Positions 45,279 through 56,356 of a stretch of DNA of 64,000 nt are shown in pieces. Origin of the DNA: Centrapalus pauciflorus (lineage: Eukaryota; Streptophyta; Magnoliopsida; Asterales; Asteraceae); the NCBI GenBank assembly GCA_020465985.1, contig JAANYP010000758.1:166310-230309 (forward strand). The letters run 5' to 3'. The notes beneath the pieces are model-generated. The model ran no database searches, had not been told where the DNA came from, and was given only the letters and a program-made list of their open reading frames with translations. Within the stretch, counting starts at the first letter, position 1; every line of letters begins with the position of its first letter. The position numbers were made by a program, and so were the translations under genes.

Positions 45279-46280
45279 TTGTGCGGAATGTATAATGGAT
45301 TTGAGATGTATGAATATGGCTACGAAACAAGTTGTTGTCACGGCGAGATCAATCATGAAGAACATGGTATGTTGTCGTATGGAGATCCTCATTTTGACTA
45401 CTGTTTAGGTGCTTACATGCCTGAGACCTCTCAATCCTCCTATGACGATTGTTGTGATTACTTGCTCAATCTACTCTCTTCCAAAAGCCATCAACAACAT
45501 CAGCTCGAATATCATACCCCATACCAACCTGGCATTCAATATTGCCAAAGTCAAGATATTCAATATGCTTGTCAGACTCCTTCCCAAGATGAACCTGAGA
45601 TAAATTTGAGCTTTACTGAACTAATGATGAATCATATTGCGAGTCAAGAGGCAAGGCAAAGCCAAATTGATACGTGTCTTCGTGATCAACAATCTATAAT
45701 TGAGAATCTCGAATGCCAAATGGTACAATTGGTCGAATTGATTGCCGAAGGACCATCAAGAAGTAGTTCAGGTATACGAGAGGAGGAGATACAAGTTGAG
45801 GGGAGTACTCACATATATACATACGATGTTAGTGATTCGGACGAAGATGTTGAGTCTGTTTATGATGATACTTTTCAACTTATACAACCGATCACCAATA
45901 CATCAGAGATAACAACTGGCCAAGTACATTCCTCAATCTCACAAGATACCTCACAAGTCTTTTATTTGAAGATCAACGATATGATGGAAGACGAGTTCAA
46001 TCCCGAAAAGGATTTAGAAGAGCTTGCAAGACTTTTGGGAGTCAACGAGTCTACCCTTGTTGATGATGAGGGAGTTGATTTTAATTTATTTGATGGAAAC
46101 TCATATGCTATTGTTAATACTATGAAATCCTCATCTGATTCTGAATGCACTAATCGTTTGGTGGATGTTATGGATATGCAGGTAGAGAGTGTTGCAATAA
46201 TTTGTTCGAATCAACAGAGTGAGGAGGATAGCTCGAAGCCACCCATGAAAGGAAAACAAAATAGGCGTACTCGAAAATGA
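45279..46280 (+). CDS. Element G unrecognised acidic 333-residue protein
   Basis: An undamaged frame whose ATG follows a T-rich leader. The N-terminus is Tyr/Cys/His-rich (CCHGEINHEEHG, YDDCCDYLLNLL). The middle has a Gln-rich linker and a probable short coiled coil (RDQQSIIENLECQMVQLVEL). The rest is acidic (SDSDEDVESVYDD, NPEKDLEELARLLG), and the tail is basic (KGKQNRRTRK). No protease, RNase H or zinc-knuckle pattern, and no transmembrane segment. By position, directly after the primer site, it stands where Gag would be. It could be a diverged Gag or a protein that lets the element use a partner's particle. It is the only long intact frame of G. Confidence 0.6.
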   Translation: MCGMYNGFEMYEYGYETSCCHGEINHEEHGMLSYGDPHFDYCLGAYMPETSQSSYDDCCDYLLNLLSSKSHQQHQLEYHTPYQPGIQYCQSQDIQYACQTPSQDEPEINLSFTELMMNHIASQEARQSQIDTCLRDQQSIIENLECQMVQLVELIAEGPSRSSSGIREEEIQVEGSTHIYTYDVSDSDEDVESVYDDTFQLIQPITNTSEITTGQVHSSISQDTSQVFYLKINDMMEDEFNPEKDLEELARLLGVNESTLVDDEGVDFNLFDGNSYAIVNTMKSSSDSECTNRLVDVMDMQVESVAIICSNQQSEEDSSKPPMKGKQNRRTRK

Positions 46281-46970
46281 AGGAAAGGACCAAAAGGCCG
46301 TGATGTCATTAAAGATGGTAAACGTAGTTCAATAAGATTAAAAAATGAACATACATGCATTAATGGAAGCATGAAGGGTAAGGAGTGCAAACTTAATTCG
46401 TCAAAGTCCATTTTTTGTACTTCATCCGAAGGTAAGTCTTACATCCTTTTCATTCCTTTGAAAATAAAAATGAGTGGAATAAGGTCAAGCTAGAGACCTT
46501 ATAAACAAGCACTTTCGGGAGGCAACCCGTAGATTGAATATGTTTTCGATTTTTTTTATTTGTTTTGTTTGTTTTCTTTTATTAGGATTTTTGTAATTAA
46601 TTTTGTTTTGTTTTTCAATCTGTTGGAGAATAAAAGAAGAAAGGAATCCATGGTCATGTTTATTTAGAATCTATGACTATATATTTGAAGATTTAAACAA
46701 GGAGTTTTACGGCCATGGAATTCTAAATCCACGGTCTCCTCAATATTGTAAACTTCCAGTGAGTTCCATGGCCATGTATTCTAAAAAAACATGGTCCCGT
46801 TTTTTTAAGCGGCTAGGGTTAAAAAAAAACATGGCCATGGATTTTAGATTGTCACGGAAGCAGCGATAAAAGAAAAAGAAAACATGGCCATGGATTAAAT
46901 TTTTCTCAGCGGCGCATTAATTGTCTAGGGAGAAACCGAAATCCATGACCATGAATTAGGTTTCTAAGCG
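46281..46970 (+). other. Element G non-coding region with CATGGCCATGG copies
   Basis: No convincing frame. GGCCATGG-type copies at about 46711, 46767, 46829, 46883 and a mutated one at 46941 repeat the LTR palindrome. Confidence 0.6.
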
Positions 46971-46974
46971 GCGG

Positions 46975-47872
46975 TTCTTCCGCTTCTCATTCCACGTCGC
47001 CTCCTTCTTCCTCATTCTCATCTCCTTCGCTTCCCCTTCCGGTTCTTCCCCCTTCCCATCTCTCTCATGCCTGGGTATCATCCCCCATTCTCCATCAATC
47101 AGGTACAAATCCCTTGTTCTTTAAACTGTGTATTATGATTTTTTTTAGGGGCTGTGGAATCAATGGTGATGTTTTGCTTATGGTTTCTTGCAATCCAACT
47201 TGGATTTCTCCAGTAAAATTGATACCTTTGATTGAATTGTTGCTTAGTTCGATTTCATGGAGGTTTGGTTTAACTGTTGGGGGCCTATTTGATTTTTTTT
47301 TTTTTTTGAATTTCACAATGTGATTGCCTCTATGGATGATTATCTGCTCTTATTTTGTGCTATTACTAGTAGTGTCGGTACCCATTGATTCTTAAGGTTG
47401 ATTAGTTTGATTTTGGGGGGTTCTCATCAATGTTTATGTGCTTAATTGATTACTTGGTCGATTCATATTGCTAGTGATTGTGTATTGTTCTTTCTTGAGT
47501 GGAGTATATACATGATTCTGATGTTGGTTCAGTTTGAGACTCAATTGGCTATCTTCTAATCCTTTTAAGAGTCCACATCATTTCCAGAACATGTGTTTGG
47601 GTTGTTTATGGATTCTGGACTTGGAGCTGTTGAATTAATTCTGGTTTTGAGATACTCTAGTTGATTTGATAACATGCTTTCCCGTTGGTAGTGTGGGTTT
47701 GGGTCCTAATTGTCTTATTTTTGTAAATGATGCAGATATGGGAAGAACGAAAAATGCCACACGTAGCCATGAAGCATCATCTTCTCGACCCCTAAAACGT
47801 GCTAGTGGACATACGAGAGGCTTATTATGCATACTTCTTGGTGCTCATTTCGGTCCATGCTCCATACTCTAG
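46975..47872 (+). other. Element G exon-intron-ATG-like module
   Basis: A pyrimidine-rich, GC-richer leader ('ccacgtcgcctccttcttcc', 46990-47100) ends at AATCAG|GTACAAATCC. About 630 bases later TGATGCAG|AT is followed by ATGGGAAGAACG (47738), opening a 44-residue basic peptide (MGRTKNATRSHEASSSRPLK) that stops at 47872. This looks like a 5' untranslated exon, an intron and the start of a truncated coding sequence. Athila-type elements express a downstream frame from spliced RNA; an alternative is a captured host gene start. Confidence 0.45.
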
Positions 47873-49305
47873 GGGAGTACTTCTGTTCATCCATTTTGCT
47901 TACACTTTCACCACTGCAACTTATTATCTTTTGAACATTGGGGACAATGTCCAATTTTAAGTGTGGGGAAGGGGTATGATCATTTATGCATGCTTTGTTT
48001 AAGGGTGAAATTTCTCTATATGTGATGTAACTATTCTCAGTTTGGCCTAAAACTCTTATTTTGTGACATTCTCTCTACATTTTCGAGATCATTGGTGTTA
48101 TTGCTTTCCTAAGTACTTCATGAGAATGTAAATTTAATTGAGTAGATTTGCATGATTTAGGCGAGATGCTTTACTTCATGGATTAGTTTCTTGGATATGT
48201 TTGCATGACCCTTGCACATTTTAGCCTATCTCATTCGTGAGGATTTGAGCCAAGAATAGCATTCATTTTTAATGCTTGTGTTTTCTTTTGTTGAGTGTGC
48301 CGGTGGTACTTGTTTACTTCAGAACTTGCTTATGTAATGCATTTCGAGACCACATTACTGAGAATGTTGCATGTATAATGAAGGCAAATTAGGATTGAGC
48401 CATTTAGTTACCGTTTCATTTTTCCCACCTTCTAAGCATGCAAAATGATGTGTGTGTTTTTCCTTAGTTACCCCTTTTGAGCTTAAACCTTTTCGTTTCA
48501 GTTATAACCCATGTTGTTAACCTTTTCAATCCGTTTGGCTATCATTACCCTTAGTATTAATCCGATCTCAATTCCAGCTGTTTAGTTAAAATTTTATTTT
48601 CTTTCAGTTTTTGAGTTTTATGTAATTATGCTTAGTATTTAGAATCTCAAGTTAAAAAAAAGCAGGAAAAAAAAAGAAAAAAAAAAGAGAAGAAAATACA
48701 AGAGAAAAAGAAAGAAAAAAAAAGAAAAAAGTATAGTTTTATCCTTATGCTCATTTGTATTTATTTCTCTATTTGGTTAGAGTTCTTTCTATTGTAATTG
48801 TTCAAGTTGTGATTACGTTTTTCTTTAGCTAACAGCTCGTGCTTTAAAGTGTCGGATTAAGGACTATTTCACACTGTTTATCCTTTGTACCCTACCTTTT
48901 ACCCCTAGCCCCGTTACAACCCTGTGAAAGACCTTCATTTTGCCTCATTCTCATGTTTAGTGGTGGAGATTTGATTCTCAATCAAGCTTATGATAGTAGC
49001 ATGTTCCACGACTTGGCTTGAGTGAATTTGTTATGAAAAGAACCCTGATACATATACGAGTGTTTGAGCGAATCCTATTGTGAGGTGCTTTGGTTATGTA
49101 GACTAATTCAAAAGCGACTTTCATGAATGCTAAATATCTATGATCTAGCATCATGTGAATTTCTTGTTTGGTTTGCATTCGATTGTTTTACTTACAAAAG
49201 TATTAATATCATTCGTTCAAGATAATGTCTCAGAGAATTTTTGTTGTGTAAAGCAAGGCCAATTGAGGTAATTACTTTTAGAGAGATTTTGCTTGAGGAC
49301 AAGCA
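47873..49305 (+). other. Element G 3' non-coding region
   Basis: The phrases 'ggggacaatgtccaattttaa' (47940) and AAGTGTGGGGA (47959) are typical of the 3' part of Tat/Athila-derived elements. A purine-rich A/G tract at 48649-48733 is a simple-sequence run. No supported frame. Confidence 0.6.
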
Positions 49306-49326
49306 AATCTTAAGTGTGGGGATATT
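49306..49326 (+). promoter_or_regulatory. Element G polypurine tract
   Basis: TCTTAAGTGTGGGGATATT runs directly into the 3' LTR start at 49327. Same form as in Athila-like elements. Confidence 0.8.
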
Positions 49327-50791
49327 TGATGTTGTTGATTTTATACATATTTTTCTTGGCATATCTCCCTCATTTAAGTGTGCTTTGATAGCTAAACTTT
49401 CGAATTCGATACTGAAATGAAGTAATTTTGTTTCCGAAGGTTTGTAGCGAACATTTACGAATCAAAGGAAAATGAATGATGCAAAGTCAAGATTTATAGA
49501 TAAGTATTGGATACGAAGAAGAACATTCCATGGCCATGGAATTTAGATAGGCCATGGATTTGAAGAGAGATCGTGCCGCTGATACATGAATGAAAATCCA
49601 TGGCCATGGATTTGAAGATAAAAGCACCACTGCAAAAAAAGAAAACATGGCCATGGATTGCCAAGTGGAGCGCCGCACGCAGAAAAGGAAAGAGGAGGAG
49701 AATAAAACCCTAGCTTGGAGGAGAAAAACCCTAGCTTGGAGAGGAAGAGGCGACGGCTTGGAAAGAAAAGAAGGAGGAGAGCAACGCAAAGGGAGGATCA
49801 CGATTCCAAACATCTGGAGACGATTTTTGTGAAAAACAATTGAAGAATATCACGATTTCAACTTCTCTATTCATCATTCTAACATTGGTTTGGATTCTCA
49901 ATTTCATATGAAATCTTTCTTTGGTATTATGATTGAGACGATGGTAACCCTAACCATGGGGTGATTTTCTTTTGCATTTACTTAGATGATTGAACCCTAG
50001 TTAAGATGATAACGTTATTGGATTGAATCATTCTTTTGATTTCATTGGTTTATTTGGTTACATTTGTTTGGTTAAAACTTGAGATTTCATTAATATTCAA
50101 TAGATAGTCAATTCAATTTGTGGCGAAAGCCTTTTGTTTTGGATATTTATTTCGACTAATTGTTTACCAGTTAATCGTTTCTTCAAACCGGAACCGGTAA
50201 AAAGAAGTTGTTAGGGGTTTTCAAGTTTATGACATTACAAGTGAAGTTACATTGAGATGAACCATCTTGTGTAACTTGTTTAATTCTTAATCATATAACT
50301 TCAATAATCAAAGTGATTGTGTTTTAATTGCATGTTTTGAGGTGGATATAGTGAAGAACTTCACGTGTCTTTCCAATATTCATAAAGTTAAATAACATGA
50401 CCAGGAAGTTTAATTGGCTTAAGAATCACGTGAGTTAAATTCAATATCGGGCTTTAAATGTTATCATCGAGACTAGGGGGATTGATTCTAAGTGAATGCA
50501 TTGTTTTGACACTAAATTGTCCACTGCTTTTGTTTGTTTTGCTTCATAGTCTAAGCTAGTTCATTTGTTTCATTATAATTGTTATTTAGATACAACTACT
50601 TATTGCCCATGATTAATTAGTAACCAAAGACTTATTATCATCATTCTGCATCGTTTCCCTGAGATCGATACTCGGTTCTTACCTAAACTATTCTACTATA
50701 CGATAGGTTACACTTGCCTATTGTCTATTAGTTTTAGTTTGGATTAGTTCCATTTTTATTATAAGATTAGTGTTTAGTAAAATAGACACCA
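49327..50791 (+). repeat. Element G 3' LTR
   Basis: Matches the 5' LTR with a few small changes, including an extra 'aaccctagcttggag' unit near 49725 (a small tandem duplication). Confidence 0.9.
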
Positions 50792-51006
50792 ATCGCACCA
50801 GTACCAAGATGAAACACATAACCAGACGCGCTTCGGCTATCATCCATACTTCCGGCTAAATCACTATCAGTGTAACCAATGAGGTTAACTGGTGCATTAG
50901 CCTCATAAAAAATTCCATGATCAATTGTACCTTTAATGTATCTGAGAATCCTTTTTACTGCTTCCCAATGATTTGAATAAGGTTTATCCATAAACCTGCT
51001 TCCCAA
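50792..51006 (-). pseudogene. Element C RT-RNase H junction fragment
   Basis: RFMDKPYSNHWEAVKRILRY, IGYTDSDLAGSMDDSRSASG and GYVFHLGTGAI: the start of copia RNase H, joined across G to SWSSKK at 43554. Upstream reverse transcriptase sequence is missing. Confidence 0.9.
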
Positions 51007-51015
51007 TGATTTGAT
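50958..51015. repeat. Direct repeat at the reverse transcriptase deletion joint of C
   Basis: CTGCTTCCCAATGATTTGA occurs at 50958-50976 and again at 50997-51015. The second copy abuts the end of the integrase frame and looks like filler copied from the first. Confidence 0.8.
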
Positions 51016-51018
51016 AAG

Positions 51019-52299
51019 TCAAACATCTCGACTTATCACAATTTTATTTGTCGTTGGATTATAGAGCTTGTATGCTTTGCTTCTTTCACTATAGCCAATA
51101 AAGATGCACTTTTCTGACTTGTTATCTGACTTGCTTCTCATTGAATCTAGAACATGAGAATAAGCAACACTTCCAAATACTTTTAGATGATGAACACTTG
51201 GTTTTGTACCATACCATGCTTCTTGTGGTGTGCATTTTCCCAAACTCCTTGTTGGTGACCTGTTAATAAGATAAACAGCACAAGAAACGGCTTCAGCCCA
51301 AAAACTTCTTGGTAACCTCTTTCTTTTTAATAAACATCTTGTCATCTCCATTATTGTTCTATTCTTCCTTTCACATACACCATTTTGTTGGGACGTATAA
51401 CGGACTGTCATCTCATGTAGAATGTCATTGTCTCGACAATATTTCTCAAATTCATTTGAGAAATATTCACCCCCACAATCTGTCCGCAAAGTGTTGATTT
51501 TTAACCCCGTAAAATTCTCAAATTCAGTCTTGAAATCCATAAATCTTTGAAAAGCTTCAGATTTTTCTTTAACACAATACACCCAAACTTTTCGTGAGAA
51601 CTCATCAATAAACGAGATAAAATAACGATTACCTCCCAAAGATGAAAGGATCATCGGCCCACATAAATCTGAGTGAATAAGTTGCAATAGTCTTTTTGTC
51701 TGCCATGATGATTGAGAGGGAAATGAGGTTCTATGTTGCTTTTCAAATTGACAAGCTTCACAAACTTCATTTATACGATCATTTTTAGGCAATCCTCTCA
51801 CCATCATTTTCCTTGATAGTAATTCCAAATCTCCATAGTTCAAATGACCATACCTATCATTCCATAACTTGGAAACTCCTTTGTCAACACCAACAAAACA
51901 TGACATATTTTTATTTTGAAGAGCCAACAAAAAAAGATTATTTGACGCAACCATAACTCTAGCAATGACTTGATTTTTCTTTGACAAAAAACAAGCCATG
52001 TCATGAAAATGAATGTCATAACCTTTCTTCAAAAGATGACCAACACTAAGCAAATTACTTTTTAGGCCAGGAACAAAATAAACTTCTGACATTTTCTCAA
52101 TACTTTCTTGTCTTGTTTTAAATTCTAATTCACCAACACCACTAACTTTATATGATTTTCCATCTCCAATTTTAACTTCGCCATAATCATTTTCAAGCAA
52201 CTTGGAAAATAAATCTTTGTTACCTGTCGTATGCTTGCTAGCGCCGCTGTCTATGTACCAGACATTTTCATTATTTCCGCCTTGAGATACTAGCAACAA
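51019..52299 (-). CDS. Element C protease and integrase (open 426-residue frame)
   Basis: Protease motif WYIDSGASKHTTGNK at residues about 14-28. The GAG-pre-integrase region has the zinc-binding His/Cys set (LWNDRYGHLNYGDL, then VCEACQFEKQHR). The integrase core has HSDLCGPM (Asp), LRTDCGGEYFS (Asp) and QQNGVCERKNRTIMEM (Glu), then IGYSERSKAYKLYNP. No internal stop, unusual for this window, and consistent with a young element. It ends at VISRDV beside the deletion that removed reverse transcriptase. Being a fragment of a polyprotein, it could only be functional if expressed from the element's RNA. Confidence 0.92.
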   Translation of the reverse strand: MLLVSQGGNNENVWYIDSGASKHTTGNKDLFSKLLENDYGEVKIGDGKSYKVSGVGELEFKTRQESIEKMSEVYFVPGLKSNLLSVGHLLKKGYDIHFHDMACFLSKKNQVIARVMVASNNLFLLALQNKNMSCFVGVDKGVSKLWNDRYGHLNYGDLELLSRKMMVRGLPKNDRINEVCEACQFEKQHRTSFPSQSSWQTKRLLQLIHSDLCGPMILSSLGGNRYFISFIDEFSRKVWVYCVKEKSEAFQRFMDFKTEFENFTGLKINTLRTDCGGEYFSNEFEKYCRDNDILHEMTVRYTSQQNGVCERKNRTIMEMTRCLLKRKRLPRSFWAEAVSCAVYLINRSPTRSLGKCTPQEAWYGTKPSVHHLKVFGSVAYSHVLDSMRSKSDNKSEKCIFIGYSERSKAYKLYNPTTNKIVISRDV

Positions 52300-52329
52300 A
52301 GTGTCTTGATTATGAGACTCTGTGTTTTT

Positions 52330-53304
52330 ACTTCCGCTAGCCCAAATTGCATTGTGTTTTTCTCCATCTCCAAACCAACAATCTCTTGCTAAATGACCGG
52401 GTTTGTGACAGTTATCACATTCAAAATAACCGCGTCATCTTCCTCTTTGATAGCCACGTCCACGTCCTCTTTGCCAACTTCGAAAACTTTGACTTTGATT
52501 TGCTTCATTCCACCCATTTTCATTTCTTCCATAGTTTCCTCTTCCACGAGAATTTGCAAATCTTCCTCTAGAGTTTCCTCCTCTTCCACAATCATGGTCT
52601 TTACCTCTTTGGCTTTTGAAATCTTCTTGTTTCTCATTTAACGACAACATTGACTTGAGGGCGTGTTCCAAAACTACTTCTTTCTTTTTCTTAGTAAATC
52701 TTTCTTCATGAGCTTGCAACGAGCCAGTTAGTTGATCAATTGTCATAGTTTCTAAATCTTTAGATTCCTCAATTGCTACAACAATATAATCAAATCTAGA
52801 ATCCAAGGAGCGAAGAATTTTTTCAATGACACGAATATCATCCATAGTTTCACCATTTCTTTTTAATTGGTTAACTACCGATAATACCCATGAACAGTAA
52901 TCAGAAACTAGTTGTGCTTCTGTTTTATGCAAGCCTTCAAATTCCGCTCGAAGTGTTTGCAATCGTACCTTTTTTACCTTTTCAGCGCCTTTGTATGTCA
53001 TTTCCAAAATCTCTCATGCTTCCTTTGCCGAAGTAGCACCACATATTTTCTCCCACGCAGCTTCATAGGATTGTATTACTTGGTATATCCAAAACAAAGC
53101 TTGTTGGTTCTTTTTCCTCCATCTTCTTAGATTCTCCTTTTGAACTTGGTTTAATTTTTCTTCATTTTCTTCTTCTGTGTAGCCTTTTTCAACTATCTCC
53201 CATTCTTCTTGAGATCCAAGAAGAGCTTCCATTTGGATACTCCATTTGCCATAGTTATCTTTGGTTAATTGAGGAACAAAGGAAAGAGGAATAGAGTTGT
53301 TCAT
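52330..53304 (-). pseudogene. Element C gag and zinc knuckle
   Basis: Start MNNSIPLSFVPQLTKDNYGK at 53304. A TGA at about 53014 interrupts after the first 96 residues. The Gag body follows (LQTLRAEFEGLHKTEAQLV, SYCSWVLSVVNQLKR-type segment), then a Gly/Arg-rich region (GRGRGYQRGR). One stop at 52435 separates the CCHC knuckle CDNCHKPGHLARDC near 52400. Two stops in an otherwise clean coat-protein frame. Confidence 0.88.
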
Positions 53305-53334
53305 TTGAACAAATTTAGAACCCTGGATTAAAGA

Positions 53335-53346
53335 GCTCTGATACCA
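53335..53346 (-). promoter_or_regulatory. Element C primer-binding site
   Basis: Reverse complement TGGTATCAGAGC, three bases inside the 5' LTR at 53350. Confidence 0.9.
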
Positions 53347-53349
53347 ATT

Positions 53350-54778
53350 TGTAGATAGAAAAAAGGGTAAATTACAAATTTCGTCCCTGTGGTTTATTAG
53401 AAATTATGGATTGGGTCCTTTAACTTTAAAAATTACACTGACAGTCCTTGTGGTTGTAGTTTTATTACGGATATGGTCTTTTGGCCATTTCAAATGACCA
53501 TTTTACCCTTACTAGTTTAACAAGTATTATTAATGTTGTTTTTATTAGTATTTTATTATTATAAAATAATAAAATAATTTTAAAAACCAGTAAAATTAAT
53601 TTAGTTTAGAACACATGAAAATAAATAATTAATTATTTTTAAAGACATACGAATAATTATTATTATCAATTAAAACTAAAAATTAACGTTTTGAGTTTAG
53701 ATTTTTAAAAATAAAATGTAAACTTTTAGAAAATCATAAAATAAATTATTTTTATTAAGTATTCATTTTTATCCTTTTTACGTTAAATGAATTTTAATAA
53801 TGATTAAAATATTTACAAAAACATATAAATTGTTATTTCATCATTTTGACGATTAAAAACTAAAAATAAAATAGTCTTTTCACTTTAGGTTTCCTTTTTA
53901 TTTTTCGTTGATAAAATTAAATGTTTTCAAGAATAATAAAACAAAAAAAGTAAACAATTTGATGAACAATAAATAAATTTTATGTTTTTAATATCTTTTT
54001 AACAATTTTAAAAAAAATAAATTTTATGTTTTTAAACAATTTTAAAAAAAAAAATTAATATCTTTTTAACAATGTTTACATCTATTTTTTATTTAAAAAA
54101 GGTTTACTATTTTTAAAAGTAAAAAATTTAAACTCAAAACGTTATATTTTAGTTTTTAATTAATAAAAATTATTATGCATTTGTCTTTATTAATATTTTA
54201 TTATTCAATTTTATGTCTTTTATATTAAATTAATTTTATTGGTATTTTTAATTTTTTAGATTAGTCTATTATTTTAATAATAATAGAAATATCAATAAAA
54301 ATAACATTAATATTAATTATTAAACAAGTAAGGGTAAAATGGTCATTTTAAATTGCCAAAAGACCATATCCGTAACAAAACTTCAACCACAAGGATTGTC
54401 AGTGTAATTTTTAAAGTTAAAGGATCCAATCCATAATTCCCAATAAACCACAGGGACGAAACTTGTAATTTACCCTAGAAAAAATATAGGAGATAAATTT
54501 GACACCACAAAAACACAATTTTATTTTATTTCTTGAATATTTTCTTTTTCCCCTTTACAACTCAAAAGTAATGTCAATATAAAGACTGAGTTATGACATT
54601 CATAACTAGCTACATAACTACTCCATTAATCACTAAACTTTTCACCTTTCATAACTCATCATCTCTTGGGTGGTTACTAAACATTAATCACCAAACTTTT
54701 CATCTTTTGGTGGTTACAAGATTTATCATAAACTTAAACATAATAATTATCCAAGTTTAATTTAGTTTATTGCTAACA
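53350..54778 (-). repeat. Element C 5' LTR, split by a foldback element
   Basis: The LTR sequence continues from 53364 to 54485 across the insert and matches the 3' LTR nearly base for base. The joint lies in the AAAAAA run near its outer end. Confidence 0.9.
53365..54475. mobile_element. Mutator-type foldback element (1.1 kb)
   Basis: Inverted termini GGGTAAATTACAAATTTCG... and its complement. The match continues for most of the element ('cctgtggtttatt', 'ggtcttttggcc', 'gaccattttacccttac', 'aacgttttgagttt'), so it is nearly one palindrome with arms of about 550 bases. A perfect 9-bp duplication TAGAAAAAA flanks it (53356-53364 and 54476-54484). Not autonomous. Confidence 0.88.
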
Positions 54779-54783
54779 CTACG

Positions 54784-56347
54784 TACCAAATTTATAAAAT
54801 ATAGCAGAATTAAAAATTAAAATTGGATCACGATTTATAATGGGTTAATTAGATATGATATATTGGTCATGAAAAGAGAAATCATATGATCCATGTTCAA
54901 TTTATACTAAAACTATATTAATACCCATGTATTACATTGTTTGATGTAAAAGATTTGTTACAAATTAAATATTAATAAAGATGTGACATCCCTTAAAAAC
55001 CTTCAAAAAAAATTTTAAAATTAAGATACAATAAAAACTAATAAAAAGATGATATACATGCAAAATCATTGAGTCAATGGTAAAAAATGACGACTCTAAG
55101 TCAATGTTTAAGTCAAAGAAGACGACTAAAATGTTATTCAAAATATTTGAATTATTGATTTAATTATAATATTTTATGGCTCTTACATATGCAATTCAAT
55201 TCAATTATTATGTTACTATTATTGATTAAAAAATGTTAAACCTTCATTCTGTTTTATTTATTGTTGTGTTATCATCAATAATCTCATTGAAATCAACAAA
55301 ATAATTTTTAACTTGTAATTATTTTTATATTATTAATTTTTATGAAGTGTATTAATTTAAATTGTATAAATTTGTTAGAGACCTTAAAACAAGCCATACA
55401 TAAGTTTTTCTTATTGGAGATGTTTTAATTAATAATAAATATTTATTGTCTTAGTGATTAAAACTTGATATAACATTTCCAACGTCAACTTAATAAATAA
55501 TTAATTAAGTAAGATTCGTCAAAATTAAGTTATTTTAAAATATAAATTTTGCAACATTTATTTTTGAAGCTTTAGAAAATATTAATACAAAAATTTATTT
55601 AAGAAAATAAATTTAAGATTTGAATGATTATTTTTTAATGTGTCAAAATTTAATACTTAACGTATAAAGATTTGATAACAAAATTTTTTTTATTTATTTT
55701 AAACTAAAGTATTTAATTATAATTTCATAAAATCATTCGGACATTTAAAATTTTGATATTTTATTGATCTTTAAAAAAAATTTTATTATAAAACTAAATT
55801 TTTTATTTTACCGATTTTTATTAAATTATTTACTCTTTGGGACATTTAAACATGAAGTTTATTGTTTTATTGATTTTAAAAAAAAATTAATTTAGCTTGT
55901 TAATCTTGAAACCTTTTAATGAATATTAATTGAAGTTTGAATAACAAAAATAATAAGTTTCAACAATTAAGTTTAAATTAAATCTATTAAATGATAAGAA
56001 TGTTACTTATTTTATTTTTGAAAAAAGAGCGGATGAATGAAAAAGTGGGGTATTAAAATGGTGACACGTGGCAAGAATTGTTCTCAATTATTATAATATA
56101 TAGATTTTAACGGTCTTGAAATGATTTATGCCAGGTTACAAAACCTGGTGTGTTGAAGTGAGTCTTAAAATGAACGCGATAATAACAATATATTTGAAAT
56201 TTATTAAAACATCTATCTACACAATTAAATGAGTAACTACCATGTCACATGTCATGCTCTTCTTTGATTTGCTACATGTCGCTCCTTTCTTTTCTCACTT
56301 CATTTACTAAATTTTAAAGCAATGAAATCTATCCAAATCTAATATGG
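54784..56347. other. AT-rich spacer, no gene seen
   Basis: No coding frame, RNA gene or clear repeat. Possibly decayed transposon sequence. Confidence 0.5.
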
Positions 56348-56356
56348 TTAAACAAA

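Larger units (their letters stand above)
43555..50791 (+). mobile_element. Element G: Tat/Athila-like LTR element without pol (7.2 kb)
   Basis: LTRs of 1445 and 1465 bp (43555-44999, 49327-50791) begin TGATGTTGTTGATTTTATAC and end AAATAGACACCA. The flanks ATCTC (43550-43554) and ATCGC (50792-50796) are a 5-bp duplication with one change. A tRNA-Asp-type primer site and the AAGTGTGGGGATATT polypurine tract resemble Tat/Athila elements. The interior has one 333-residue frame of unknown function and no protease, reverse transcriptase or integrase, so it depends on a partner. Its LTRs differ by only a few small changes; it is younger than C, which it interrupts. Confidence 0.88.
42849..54778 (-). 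mobile_element. Element C: young copia element lacking reverse transcriptase
   Basis: LTRs begin TGTAGATAG and end TTGCTAACA; the target duplication CTACG is perfect (42844-42848, 54779-54783). The two LTRs differ at only about two positions by eye over 309 bases, so the insertion is recent. Gag, zinc knuckle, protease, integrase and RNase H are present; reverse transcriptase is deleted. It was invaded later by G (43555-50791, inside RNase H) and a foldback element (53365-54475, inside the 5' LTR). Related in style to Tork/Tnt1-like elements. Confidence 0.92.

Noticed and set aside
47095..47323. Short frames on both strands in the G intron-like region
   Set aside because: They overlap on opposite strands, are short, and have no recognisable motif.
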